A DNA stretch of 10,743 nt from an uncultured Sphingomonas sp. GTDB lineage: Bacteria; Pseudomonadota; Alphaproteobacteria; Sphingomonadales; Sphingomonadaceae. Where the stretch lies: NCBI RefSeq assembly GCF_934560975.1, contig NZ_CAKTFO010000039.1, positions 1 to 10,743 on the forward strand, written 5' to 3'. Shown here piece after piece: positions 1 to 8,200 of the stretch. The notes beneath the pieces are model-generated. The model was not told where the DNA came from, did no database searches, and saw only the letters and a program-made list of their open reading frames with translations. The position numbers and the translations under genes are program-made. Numbering within the stretch: the stretch's first letter is position 1; each line of letters opens with the position of its first letter.

Positions 1-77
1 CGGTCGATGCCGACGCCGAAGCGCCCAAGAAGTGGGACATGGCCGAAGCCGACGAGCCCGCGCTCGCCGACGCATAA
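1..77 (+). CDS. C-terminal end of an upstream gene (partial, unidentified)
   Basis: An open frame enters from the left edge, read from base 3, and stops at TAA (75-77). Only 24 residues are visible. They are rich in Ala, Asp and Glu, with a short Lys-Lys-Trp patch (PKKWDMAEADEP), so this is an acidic, probably disordered tail. Acidic Ala-rich tails of this kind are common on alphaproteobacterial ribosomal and nucleic-acid-associated proteins, but nothing here fixes the identity. The frame is supported by the codon pattern (G/C in most third positions) and by the strong terminator about 85 nt downstream on the same strand. Function unknown. Confidence 0.6.
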   Translation, partial: VDADAEAPKKWDMAEADEPALADA

Positions 78-114
78 GCACGGGATCCGGCTGGGCTTGG
101 ACCCAGTCGTCCGC

Positions 115-149
115 GATGGCGGCGGCGCCTCCCCTTCGTGGCCGCCATC
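115..149 (+). other. Inverted repeat / hairpin upstream of the terminator
   Basis: GATGGCGGC (115-123) is a perfect inverted repeat of GCCGCCATC (141-149), giving a 9-bp stem with a 17-nt loop. It lies in the 3' untranslated region of the upstream gene, 13 nt before the terminator stem. It has no T-tract, so it is unlikely to terminate transcription by itself. It could protect the 3' end of the mRNA or be incidental. A smaller CTGGG/CCCAG hairpin lies just before it (91-106). Confidence 0.4.
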
Positions 150-162
150 CGATCCTGTCGAG

Positions 163-197
163 AAGGCACGGTCTGCATCCGCAGGCCGTGCCTTTTT
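163..197 (+). terminator. Strong rho-independent terminator of the upstream gene
   Basis: AAGGCACGGTCTGC (163-176) pairs with GCAGGCCGTGCCTT (181-194): 14 pairs including one G-U, a 4-nt loop (ATCC), and a run of five T (193-197). This is a textbook intrinsic terminator for + strand transcription. On the minus strand no T-run follows the stem, so it is unidirectional. It separates the upstream gene from the SDR/GH130 cassette, which must therefore have its own promoter between about 198 and 285. I see no convincing -35/-10 pair there. Confidence 0.9.
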
Positions 198-293
198 CGT
201 GCCCGGTGCCCGTCCGCGCGTTCCATTCGGCACATCTCGGAACTTCGCGGGCCACGGCGCTTTCGGGGCAGGCCAGGATCAAGAGGAAGCGCG

Positions 294-1052
294 ATGAGCA
301 GCCAAGCCGATGCACATACCGAGCAGCCGAGCCTGGAGGGCAAGAAGGCGATCGTCACCGGCGGCACGACCGGGATCGGCCGGGCCATCGCCGTGCTGTT
401 GGCCAGCTATGGCGTGGACGTGTTCATCTGCGGCCGCGATCCCCAGCATCTGGAGGACGCGCTCGGCCGGATCAACGAAGTCGGCAAGGGCGACGGGATC
501 GCGATCGACCTGAGCGAGGCTGACAATGTGAAGCGCCTGTTCGATGCGGGCACCGCCTATCTGGGCGGGCTGGACATTGCGGTGATCAACGCCGCCGGCG
601 CGGCGCAAGGCATTGCCGACACGGACGAGGCGGAACTGCGCCATGCCATCGCCACCGACTTCACCGCCTACCTGCTGAGCGCCCATGCGGCAAACGCCGC
701 GCTGAAGGACCATGGCAACATCGTCTTCGTCGGCTCCATGAGCGCGCATGTGCTGGGCGGCGGATCCAGCATCTATTCCGGGATCAAATACGGCATCCAG
801 GGCTTTGCGGAGGCGCTGCGCAAGGAACTCGCGCCCAAGGGCATCCAGGTGGGCGTGGTCGAGCCGGGCAAGACCGGCGCGGACATGCAGTATGAGTCCT
901 TCTCCGCGCAGGAGCAGGCGGACGCGATCAACCGGGAGGAGATGCTGCGGGCCGAGGACATCGCCGTCGCCACCCACTTCATGCTGACGCAGCCGCGCCG
1001 GGCGGTGGTGCAGCAGGTGACCGTCGCACCCCGGCAGCAGCCAGGGGAATGA
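294..1052 (+). CDS. Short-chain dehydrogenase/reductase (SDR), classical type
   Basis: A 252-residue NAD(P)-dependent oxidoreductase of the classical SDR family, with a one-domain Rossmann fold. The cofactor motif TGGTTGIG is at residues 22-29, NAAG at 99-102, the catalytic Ser at 148, and YSGIK gives Tyr161 and Lys165. Arg48 after beta-2 (ICGRD) suggests NADP(H) preference. The Asn of the usual Asn-Ser-Tyr-Lys tetrad appears to be Asp122 (TDF where TNL is usual). The start is ATG 294, with AGGA at 284-287; the open frame extends further upstream but that part has no SDR similarity. Its stop overlaps the next start (ATGA, 1049-1052), so it is translationally coupled to two GH130-type genes. 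It may act on a sugar released by them, but the substrate cannot be read from the sequence. A cytoplasmic location is expected, since there is no signal peptide. Confidence 0.9.
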   Translation: MSSQADAHTEQPSLEGKKAIVTGGTTGIGRAIAVLLASYGVDVFICGRDPQHLEDALGRINEVGKGDGIAIDLSEADNVKRLFDAGTAYLGGLDIAVINAAGAAQGIADTDEAELRHAIATDFTAYLLSAHAANAALKDHGNIVFVGSMSAHVLGGGSSIYSGIKYGIQGFAEALRKELAPKGIQVGVVEPGKTGADMQYESFSAQEQADAINREEMLRAEDIAVATHFMLTQPRRAVVQQVTVAPRQQPGE

Positions 1053-2164
1053 CCTTCCCCCTCGACAGGCTCGTCCTGACGCCGGACGACATCGACCTGT
1101 CCCGCTCTCCCCTGGCGGGCCAGCTGGGTGTGGAAACCTATTGCCTAGGCGCGTTCAATCCGGGGCTGACGCGGCTGCCCAACGGCAATCTGCTGATGAT
1201 GGTACGGATCGCCGAGGCGCTGAAGACGCCGGTGTTCGACGGGCAGGTCCACGCCATACGCTGGGACGAAGGCCGCTATGTGCTCGACGGCTGGCCGCTG
1301 GCGCTGGCCAACACCGCCGACCCGCGCAAATTCCTGCTGCACGGCGGTGGCTGGCGGATCATGGCGCTGACATCCCTGTCGTGGCTGCTGCCGGTGGAGC
1401 TGACGCCGGACGGATTGGAGGTGGTGGCGCACCATTATGATAAGGCGGTCGCGCCTCACGCGCCGTTCCAGATGTACGGGGTGGAGGATGCACGGATCAG
1501 CAAGGTCGGCGACCGCTGGCTGATGACCACCTGCTCGGTCAGTCCGGAGCGGCATTGCACCACGCTCTATGCGTCGGACAACGGGCTCGACTGGCGGTTC
1601 GAGGACATCGTGCTCGACCACCAGAACAAGGACATGCTGATCTTCGAGGGGCTGATCGATGGCCGGCATTGGGCGCAGACCCGGCCGCTGGGCGACCTCT
1701 ATTTCGCCTATCCACCGGACAGCGAATGGCGCGCGGGTCCGTCGATCAACCTGGCGACGTCACCCGACGCGCTGCACTGGAAGCCCCACCGCAAGCCCGG
1801 CCTGCGCCCCCACTCGGCCACCGTCGCCACCGCGCGCATGGGCGGAGGGACGCCGCCGATCCTGACCGATCGCGGCTGGCTGAGCCTGTGGCACGGGGTG
1901 GAGCCGAAGGAGATCGTGGGCGTGTATCGCACCTATTGGTCGATCCTCGATCGGGACGATCCCAGCATCGTGGTGGCGACGCAGCATGAACCCTTGCTGG
2001 AGGCCGCCCCCGAACTGACCCGTCCGATCGAGGACAAGATGTATGTCTGCGACGTGGTGTTCACCACCGGCATCGCCGATGCGGGCGACCATTATGTGGT
2101 GGCCAGCGGGGAGGCGGACCTGGCCTGCCGCATCACCCACATCCCGAAGGCGGTGTTTGCATGA
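1049..2164 (+). CDS. GH130-family glycoside phosphorylase/hydrolase, shorter paralogue
   Basis: A 371-residue protein with the five-bladed beta-propeller signature of glycoside hydrolase family 130 (Pfam Glyco_hydro_130). Motifs in order: FNPG at 36-39 with Arg53 following, YGVEDARI at 143-150 (its Asp is probably the general acid by analogy with studied members), NKDMLIFE at 193-200, GGTPP at 266-270, GWLSLWHG at 276-283, and LDRDDP at 300-305. The family contains inverting phosphorylases and some hydrolases acting on beta-1,4- or beta-1,2-mannosides. Which activity this is cannot be decided here. There is no signal peptide, so it is probably cytoplasmic, which fits phosphorolysis of an imported or internal oligosaccharide. 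The start ATG 1049 overlaps the SDR stop. The purine run AGGGGA is too close to this ATG for a normal ribosome site, so translation probably depends on coupling. Confidence 0.85.
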   Translation: MTFPLDRLVLTPDDIDLSRSPLAGQLGVETYCLGAFNPGLTRLPNGNLLMMVRIAEALKTPVFDGQVHAIRWDEGRYVLDGWPLALANTADPRKFLLHGGGWRIMALTSLSWLLPVELTPDGLEVVAHHYDKAVAPHAPFQMYGVEDARISKVGDRWLMTTCSVSPERHCTTLYASDNGLDWRFEDIVLDHQNKDMLIFEGLIDGRHWAQTRPLGDLYFAYPPDSEWRAGPSINLATSPDALHWKPHRKPGLRPHSATVATARMGGGTPPILTDRGWLSLWHGVEPKEIVGVYRTYWSILDRDDPSIVVATQHEPLLEAAPELTRPIEDKMYVCDVVFTTGIADAGDHYVVASGEADLACRITHIPKAVFA

Positions 2165-3456
2165 CGGGCACCGACCTGATGACGCATTTGCGCGTCATCC
2201 TGCGCCCCGACCCCTCCCGCACCGTGGTCCGCCCGTTCGAGCCGGCCGACCTGCCCCAGTTCGCCAACGGCACGCCGCGCACCCAGCGCATCGCCGAGCG
2301 CATCCTGGCGCTGGACGAGGAGGAACTGGATGCCGAGCTGGCACGGATCAAGGCGTCGTTCCCGCATGGCGACCTGCGCTTGAAGCAGTTCCTGCTCGAC
2401 CGGATCGATCATGTGCCCGGTCTGTCGATTGATCGCGACGCGATCAGCGAAAAGCAGGCGTTGGTGATCGGCGGTTATTTCTGCGAGGAATATTCGTTCG
2501 AGGCCGCGGCCCTGTTCAATCCCACGATCGTGCTGGCCGACGACCAGTCGGGCGTGGCGGAGGGGGCGTTGCGCTTCATCCTGGGGCTGCGCGGGATCGG
2601 GGAGGGGCACATGTCCTCCATCACCTTCCGCACCGGCACCTGGACCCCGGGCGGCGCGCTGGTGGTGGACGATCCCAGGCCGATGGCGGTGCCGCCCCAT
2701 GTCAGGACGAGCGACGGGGATGCCGTCCACCAGCATGTGGTGATGGATTGCGGCGGCAGCCACGACCTTTCGGAAACGGTGCTGTTCCCGGTAACCTCGG
2801 CGCAAAGCAAGGGCGTGGAGGATCTGCGCCTGGTGCGCTTCCACGAGGAGGATGGCGGCACCAGCTATCTCGGCACCTATACGGCGTTCAGCGGAGCGGA
2901 GGCGCGGTCGGAGCTGCTGCGCGTCGGCCCCGACTTCAAGACGTTCGAGATGACGCCGCTGAAGGGTGCGCTGGCCCCCACCAAGGGCATGGCGCTGTTC
3001 CCGCGCCGCATAGATGGGCGCTACGCCATGCTGACGCGGCAGGATAACGAGAATGTCTGGCTGGCCTTCTCGGACGACGTCCTGACCTGGGAGACGGCGG
3101 AAAAGGTCATTCCGCCGCGATTCTCGTGGGAGTTCGTGCAGATGGGCAATTGCGGCTCCCCGATCGAGATCGAGGAGGGGTGGCTGGTCATCACCCATGG
3201 CGTGGGATCGGTCCGGAATTATTGCTTGGGCGCGAGCCTGCTGGACAAGGACGACCCGTCGAAGCTGCTCGGCCGGATGCGCCTGCCGCTGGTGCATCCC
3301 AGCCCCAGGGAGCGGGACGGCTATGTGCCCAACGTGGTCTATAGCTGCGGCGCGCTGGTGCACGACCGTACCCTGCTGCTGCCCTATGGCGTGGCGGACA
3401 GCTTCACCACCTTCGCGACCGTGAATGTGGATCGCGTGCTGGAGGCGATGGCCTAG
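2161..3456 (+). CDS. GH130-family glycoside phosphorylase/hydrolase, longer paralogue with N-terminal extension
   Basis: A 431-residue GH130-type protein of a different subgroup from its neighbour. The first ~110 residues form a mostly helical extension (charged, e.g. LDEEELDAELARI at 51-63). The propeller then shows FNPTIV at 119-124, GEGHMSSITFRTG at 147-159, GVEDLRLVRF at 218-227, KGMALFPRR at 275-283, QMGNCGSPIE at 327-336, GWLVITHGVG at 340-349, LLDKDDP at 360-366, GYVPNVVYSCG at 387-397 and PYGVAD at 408-413. Family members act on beta-mannosides as phosphorylases or hydrolases. Start ATG 2161 overlaps the previous stop (ATGA), with GAAGG at 2146-2150 as ribosome site. An in-frame ATG at 2179 has no such site. 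Two adjacent GH130 genes are known in other bacteria, where a pair splits long and short beta-1,2-mannooligosaccharides between them. That role here is inference. Confidence 0.85.
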   Translation: MTGTDLMTHLRVILRPDPSRTVVRPFEPADLPQFANGTPRTQRIAERILALDEEELDAELARIKASFPHGDLRLKQFLLDRIDHVPGLSIDRDAISEKQALVIGGYFCEEYSFEAAALFNPTIVLADDQSGVAEGALRFILGLRGIGEGHMSSITFRTGTWTPGGALVVDDPRPMAVPPHVRTSDGDAVHQHVVMDCGGSHDLSETVLFPVTSAQSKGVEDLRLVRFHEEDGGTSYLGTYTAFSGAEARSELLRVGPDFKTFEMTPLKGALAPTKGMALFPRRIDGRYAMLTRQDNENVWLAFSDDVLTWETAEKVIPPRFSWEFVQMGNCGSPIEIEEGWLVITHGVGSVRNYCLGASLLDKDDPSKLLGRMRLPLVHPSPRERDGYVPNVVYSCGALVHDRTLLLPYGVADSFTTFATVNVDRVLEAMA

Positions 3457-3474
3457 CGCGGCGGACGCGCCTAG
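3453..3474 (+). other. Imperfect inverted repeat at the end of the GH130 cassette
   Basis: CTAGCGCG on the left and CGCGCCTAG on the right can pair with one bulged base. The repeat includes the TAG stop of the second GH130 gene. The stem is short (8 bp) and no T-tract follows, so I do not call it a terminator. It is a possible weak mRNA 3' end or attenuating structure between the GH130 gene and sppA. Confidence 0.25.
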
Positions 3475-3500
3475 GGTGGTCATGGCCAAGCGAGGATGAG

Positions 3501-5363
3501 ATGCACGTCGTAAAGGGTTTGTGGCGGTTGTTGGTGGCGGTGAAGGACGGGCTGGTCCTGTTGCTGCTGCTGCTGTTCTTCGGATTGCTGTACGCGGCGT
3601 TGTCCGCGCGGCCCAATCCGCGCCTGCCCACCAGCGGCGCGCTGCTGCTGCGGCTGGACGGCTCCATCGTCGAGCAGCCGCAGGACGCCGACCCGATCGC
3701 GCTGCTGTCCGGCAACGGCCCCGCCACCCGCGAATATCGCCTGCGCGACGTGGTGCGCGCGATCGACGCGGCGCGGAGCGACCCGGCGATCACGGCGATC
3801 GTGCTCGACCTCGACCGCTTCACCGGGGGCGGGCAGGCGGCGATGGTGTCGGTGGGCGAGGCGCTGGACCGCGCGCGGCGCGCGGGCAAGCCGGTGCTGG
3901 CCTATGCCACCGGCTATGCCGACGACAGCTATCAGCTGGCGGTGCATGCCAGCGAGGTGTGGCTCAATCCGCTCGGCGCGGTGCTGATCCAGGGGCCGGG
4001 CGGCGCGCGGCTCTACTATAAGGGGCTGCTCGACAAACTGGGCGTGACCGCCAACGTGTATCGCGTCGGCACCTATAAGTCGGCGGTGGAACCGTTCATC
4101 CGCACCGATCAATCGCCGGAAGCCCGCGCCGCCAACCAGGCGCTGGCGGATTCGCTGCTGGCCAGCTGGATGGATGATGTCGGCAAGACCCGCCCCAAGG
4201 CGCAGCTGAAGCCCTATGTTTCCGATCCCGCCGCCGCGCTGGCGACGGCGCGCGGCGACAGCGCGGCGGCGGCGCGTAATGCCGGGCTGGTCGACACGCT
4301 GGGCGATCGCGCGACGTTCGAGCAGCGGGTGGCCAAGCTGGCCGGCCCCGCATCCGACGGCACCTATTCGGCCGTGTTTCTGGAAGATTATCTGGCCGCC
4401 CGGGCGGAGCCGGCCGCCGGCGGCGTCGGCGTGCTGACGATCGCGGGCGACATCGTGGACGGCACGGCCGGCCCCGGCACGGCGGCGGGCGACACCATCG
4501 CCGGGCTGTTGACGGAGGAACTTGCCAGGAACCGGATCAAGGCACTGGTGGTGCGGATCGATTCGCCCGGTGGATCGGTGACGGGGGCGGAGCGCATCCG
4601 CAGCTGCATCCTGAAGGCCAAGGCAAAGGGCCTGCCGATCGTGGTGTCGATGGGCAATGTCGCGGCGTCGGGCGGCTATTGGGTCTCCACCCCGGCCTCC
4701 ACCATCTTTGCCGAGCCGTCCACCGTGACCGGATCGATCGGTGTGTTCGGCATGCTGCCGACCTTTGCCGGCACCTTGCAGAAGCTGGGCCTGTCGGCGG
4801 ACGGGGTCGGCACCACGCCCCTGTCCGGTCAGCCGGACGTGTATCGCGGCACCAGCCCGGTGTTCGATCGTCTGATCCAGACCGGGATCGAGAATATCTA
4901 TGGGCGCTTCGTCGGCCTGGTCGCGCAGTCGCGCCACCTGCCGGCGGCGCGGGTGAACGAAATCGGGCAGGGCCGGGTATGGGCCGGCGGCACCGCGCGC
5001 CAGATCGGGCTGGTGGATCGCTTCGGCGGGGTGGAAGAGGCGATCGCCTTCGCTGCCGACGCCGCCAAGCTGACCGGCGCCGCGCGCAACCCGCGCTGGA
5101 TCGAGCGGGAGCCCAATTCGTGGAAGGCGCTGCTGCGCGACTGGACGCAGAAGCGCGACCGGGGCGACGCCGCCGCCGACGTGTGGACGCGGGTGGCGCA
5201 CACGCCGCAGACCTTGCTGCTGCGCGCGCTTGATGATGCGGAGGCGCTGGCGGACGGCCCGGCGATCCAGGTGCGCTGCCTGGAATGCGCCGCGTCGGAG
5301 CCGGGGCGGACGCCGCGCGCCGGGTCGATGGCGCGGCTGCTGGCGGCGAAGCTCGGCCTCTGA
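3501..5363 (+). CDS. sppA: Signal peptide peptidase SppA, large (67-kDa) form
   Basis: A 620-residue membrane-anchored serine protease of family S49, close in length to E. coli SppA (618). It degrades cleaved signal peptides left in the inner membrane. One N-terminal transmembrane segment (about residues 15-34, Leu-rich) is followed by two tandem S49 domains with the active site on the periplasmic side. The catalytic dyad is split: Lys193 in the N-terminal domain (VGTYKSAVEPF) and Ser390 in the C-terminal domain (NVAASGGYW), matching Lys209 and Ser409 of E. coli. The oxyanion-region motif RIDSPGGSVTGAE is at 352-364. The start ATG 3501 has GAGGA at 3492-3496. It lies 44 nt after the GH130 gene with no clear terminator between, so read-through is possible, but the function is not obviously linked. 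Confidence 0.95.
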   Translation: MHVVKGLWRLLVAVKDGLVLLLLLLFFGLLYAALSARPNPRLPTSGALLLRLDGSIVEQPQDADPIALLSGNGPATREYRLRDVVRAIDAARSDPAITAIVLDLDRFTGGGQAAMVSVGEALDRARRAGKPVLAYATGYADDSYQLAVHASEVWLNPLGAVLIQGPGGARLYYKGLLDKLGVTANVYRVGTYKSAVEPFIRTDQSPEARAANQALADSLLASWMDDVGKTRPKAQLKPYVSDPAAALATARGDSAAAARNAGLVDTLGDRATFEQRVAKLAGPASDGTYSAVFLEDYLAARAEPAAGGVGVLTIAGDIVDGTAGPGTAAGDTIAGLLTEELARNRIKALVVRIDSPGGSVTGAERIRSCILKAKAKGLPIVVSMGNVAASGGYWVSTPASTIFAEPSTVTGSIGVFGMLPTFAGTLQKLGLSADGVGTTPLSGQPDVYRGTSPVFDRLIQTGIENIYGRFVGLVAQSRHLPAARVNEIGQGRVWAGGTARQIGLVDRFGGVEEAIAFAADAAKLTGAARNPRWIEREPNSWKALLRDWTQKRDRGDAAADVWTRVAHTPQTLLLRALDDAEALADGPAIQVRCLECAASEPGRTPRAGSMARLLAAKLGL

Positions 5364-5370
5364 GCAGGCA

Positions 5371-5409
5371 GGCGCGGCGCGGAGTGGTTCAGCCTCTCGC
5401 CGCCGCGCC
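5371..5409 (+). terminator. Possible weak terminator between sppA and hisS
   Basis: GGCGCGGCG (5371-5379) is a perfect inverted repeat of CGCCGCGCC (5401-5409). This makes a 9-bp GC-only stem with a 21-nt loop, starting 7 nt after the sppA stop. Only a poor T-tract follows (AACTTT). It may end sppA transcription partially or be an mRNA-stabilising hairpin. The 72-nt gap also has to hold the hisS promoter if hisS is transcribed independently; none is clear. Confidence 0.4.
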
Positions 5410-5435
5410 AACTTTCCACTAAGCGCGCGGGCATT

Positions 5436-6664
5436 ATGGCGAAGATCGAGACACCCCGGCCCATTCGCGGCACGCAGAGCATGATCGGTAAAGAGGCGCG
5501 GCGCTTCGCTCACGTCGTCGACACGTTCGAGCGCGTGCGCAAGCTGTACGGCTTCGGCCGCGTCGAAATGCCGGTGTTCGAGGCGACGGCGGTCTTTTCG
5601 CGCAGCTTGGGTGAAACCACGGACGTCGTCTCCAAGGAGATGTACACGTTCGAGGATCGCGGCGGCGATAGCCTGACCCTGCGGCCCGAATTCACCGCCG
5701 GCATCGCGCGCGCCTTCCTCACCGAGGGGTGGCAGCAATATGCGCCGGTGAAGGCCGCAACCCATGGCCCGCTGTTCCGTTACGAACGGCCGCAAAAGGG
5801 GCGCTTCCGCCAGTTCCATCAGCTGGACGCCGAGGTGATCGGCACGGCCGAACCGATAACGGACGTGGAATTGCTCGCCTTCGCGGACCAGTTGCTGCAC
5901 GAGCTGGGCGTGGCGGATGGCGTGACGCTGCAGCTCAACACGCTGGGCGACAGCGCAACGCGCGAGGCGTGGCGCCAGGCACTGGTGGCACATTTCGAAG
6001 CACATCGCGGCGACCTGTCGGAGGAAAGCCAGGAGCGGCTGCTGAAGAACCCGCTCCGCATCCTAGATTCCAAGGATCCGCGCGACCGCCCGATCGCCGA
6101 CGCCGCGCCGGAGATCGATGCGCATATGTCGAGCGAGGCGGGCGCCTTCTTCGAGGCGGTGACGGAGGGCCTCAACGCCGCGGGTGTCGCATGGACCCGC
6201 AATGCGCGGCTGGTGCGCGGGCTGGATTATTATCGCCACACCGCGTTCGAGTTCGTCACCGATCGTCTGGGCGCGCAGGGCACGGTGCTGGGCGGCGGCC
6301 GCTATGACGGTCTGATCGAGACGCTGGGCGGTGCGCATACCCCGGCCGTCGGCTGGGCGGCGGGGATCGAGCGGCTGGCAATGCTGATCGAGGCCCCCGC
6401 AGCCGAGCGCGACATGGTGGCAATCGTGATCGAGAATGACGCAGTGCACGCGGATGGCCTGATCGCGGCGGCGACGCTGCGCCGGGCCGGGATCGCGGTG
6501 GAGATCGTCGCCTCGGGCTCGCCGCGCAAACGCTATGACCGGGCGGTGAAGATGGCGCCGGGCGCGATCCTGTCCTTCGACCAGCGCGACGGCGCCGCCA
6601 CGCGCCGCTTCAAGGACCTGGGCGGGCGCGTCGGCGACGTCGAGGGCGTGCTCGCGGCGCGCGC

Positions 6665-6668
<4 letters not shown>
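5436..6668 (+). CDS. hisS: Histidine--tRNA ligase (HisRS)
   Basis: A 410-residue class II aminoacyl-tRNA synthetase that charges tRNA-His in the cytoplasm. The motif 2 region is at about 111-131 (GPLFRYERPQKGRFRQFHQ, carrying the ATP-binding Arg), the HisRS-specific histidine-binding motif RGLDYY at 261-266, GGGRYDGL at 286-293, and the motif 3 region GWAAGIERL at 306-314. The C-terminal anticodon-binding domain begins near 325. It keeps the KRYDRAVK segment but is short, with a compressed ending after LSFDQRDGAATRRF, which explains why the protein is slightly smaller than the usual 415-430 residues. The motif 2 loop is canonical, unlike the altered loop of many other alphaproteobacteria. The start ATG 5436 has only a poor ribosome site (CGCGGG). 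The stop overlaps prfA by 4 nt (ATGA). Confidence 0.96.
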
Positions 6669-7747
<1,079 letters not shown>

Positions 7748-7748
7748 G

Positions 7749-7820
7749 ATGCCGGGCCGCGCTTGCACCGCCTGCTTGCGCCGGAGACCGCTCGCCACGA
7801 CGGGGTGGGCGGCGAGATGA
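7749..7820 (+). other. Short ORF bridging prfA and the exported protein gene (possible coupling ORF)
   Basis: An ATG begins 1 nt after the prfA TAA, opening a 23-codon frame (MPGRACTACL...) that stops at TGA 7818-7820. This stop overlaps the ATG of the next gene (ATGA at 7817-7820). Ribosomes leaving prfA could re-start here and be delivered to the next start, keeping the chain of ATGA overlaps unbroken. Its peptide is Arg/Ala-rich and resembles no family I know. It could equally be chance in GC-rich DNA; the arrangement of both ends is the only evidence. Confidence 0.2.
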
Positions 7821-8200
7821 TCCCTTTGCTGCTGATCGCGGCGGCGGCGACCCAGCCCGCGCCCAAGGTCGGGCCAGTCGATCATCTGAAAAAGCGCGTG
7901 GTCGAGGCGATCCGCAACTGCCCCGAGGCGAAGGAGGGTGAAATCGTGGTGTGTGCGCCGGATCACGGCATTTCCGAAAGCTACCGCATCCCCCGGCTGG
8001 CCCCCCGCTTCGCCCAGCAGGACCTGCGCCCGAGCGGGCGCGGGACGGTGAGCGACGGGGCGGGCGCCGCCGGCATAGGATCGTGCAGCAACGTCGGCGC
8101 GGGCGGCGCGATCGGGTGCAGCAAGGCTGATTATGGCGCCTGGGCCGCCGAGCGCCGCCGCCAGCGCGCAGAACAGCGCGGCGGCCTGGACCCGCGATGA
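7817..8200 (+). CDS. Small exported hypothetical protein with four cysteines
   Basis: A 127-residue protein of unknown function. The start ATG 7817 places a short hydrophobic stretch (MIPLLLIAAAA) at the N-terminus, which looks like a short signal peptide ending near residues 11-14, so export to the periplasm is likely. A TTG at 7763 would extend the frame but would bury this segment. The mature part has four Cys (35, 46, 90, 101), enough for two disulfides. It contains the segment NCPEAKEGEIVVCAP (34-48) and then SYRIPRLAP (55-63). A similar 'CP...(D/E)IVVC...YR(L/I)P' pattern occurs in uncharacterised secreted sphingomonad proteins as far as I recall. A Gly/Ala/Ser-rich low-complexity stretch (74-100) and a basic tail follow. 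Its stop overlaps the prmC start (ATGA), so it is made together with RF1 and PrmC. Confidence 0.75.
   Translation: MIPLLLIAAAATQPAPKVGPVDHLKKRVVEAIRNCPEAKEGEIVVCAPDHGISESYRIPRLAPRFAQQDLRPSGRGTVSDGAGAAGIGSCSNVGAGGAIGCSKADYGAWAAERRRQRAEQRGGLDPR

Noticed and set aside
138..293. 52-codon N-terminal extension of the SDR
   Set aside because: It would run through the terminator hairpin, has no SDR similarity, and a ribosome site sits just before ATG 294.
2092..3489. 465-codon minus-strand frame across the second GH130 gene
   Set aside because: Shadow of a real gene on the + strand, with no recognisable motif and biased composition.
3482..3499. Five-codon mini-ORF (MAKRG) ending just before sppA
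   Set aside because: Too short to judge; sppA has its own adequate ribosome site GAGGA, so no leader function can be supported.
3480..6005. 841-codon open frame on the minus strand across sppA and hisS
   Set aside because: It is antisense to two well-identified genes; its translation is Arg/His/Gly/Ala-rich with no domain, typical of a shadow frame in GC-rich DNA.
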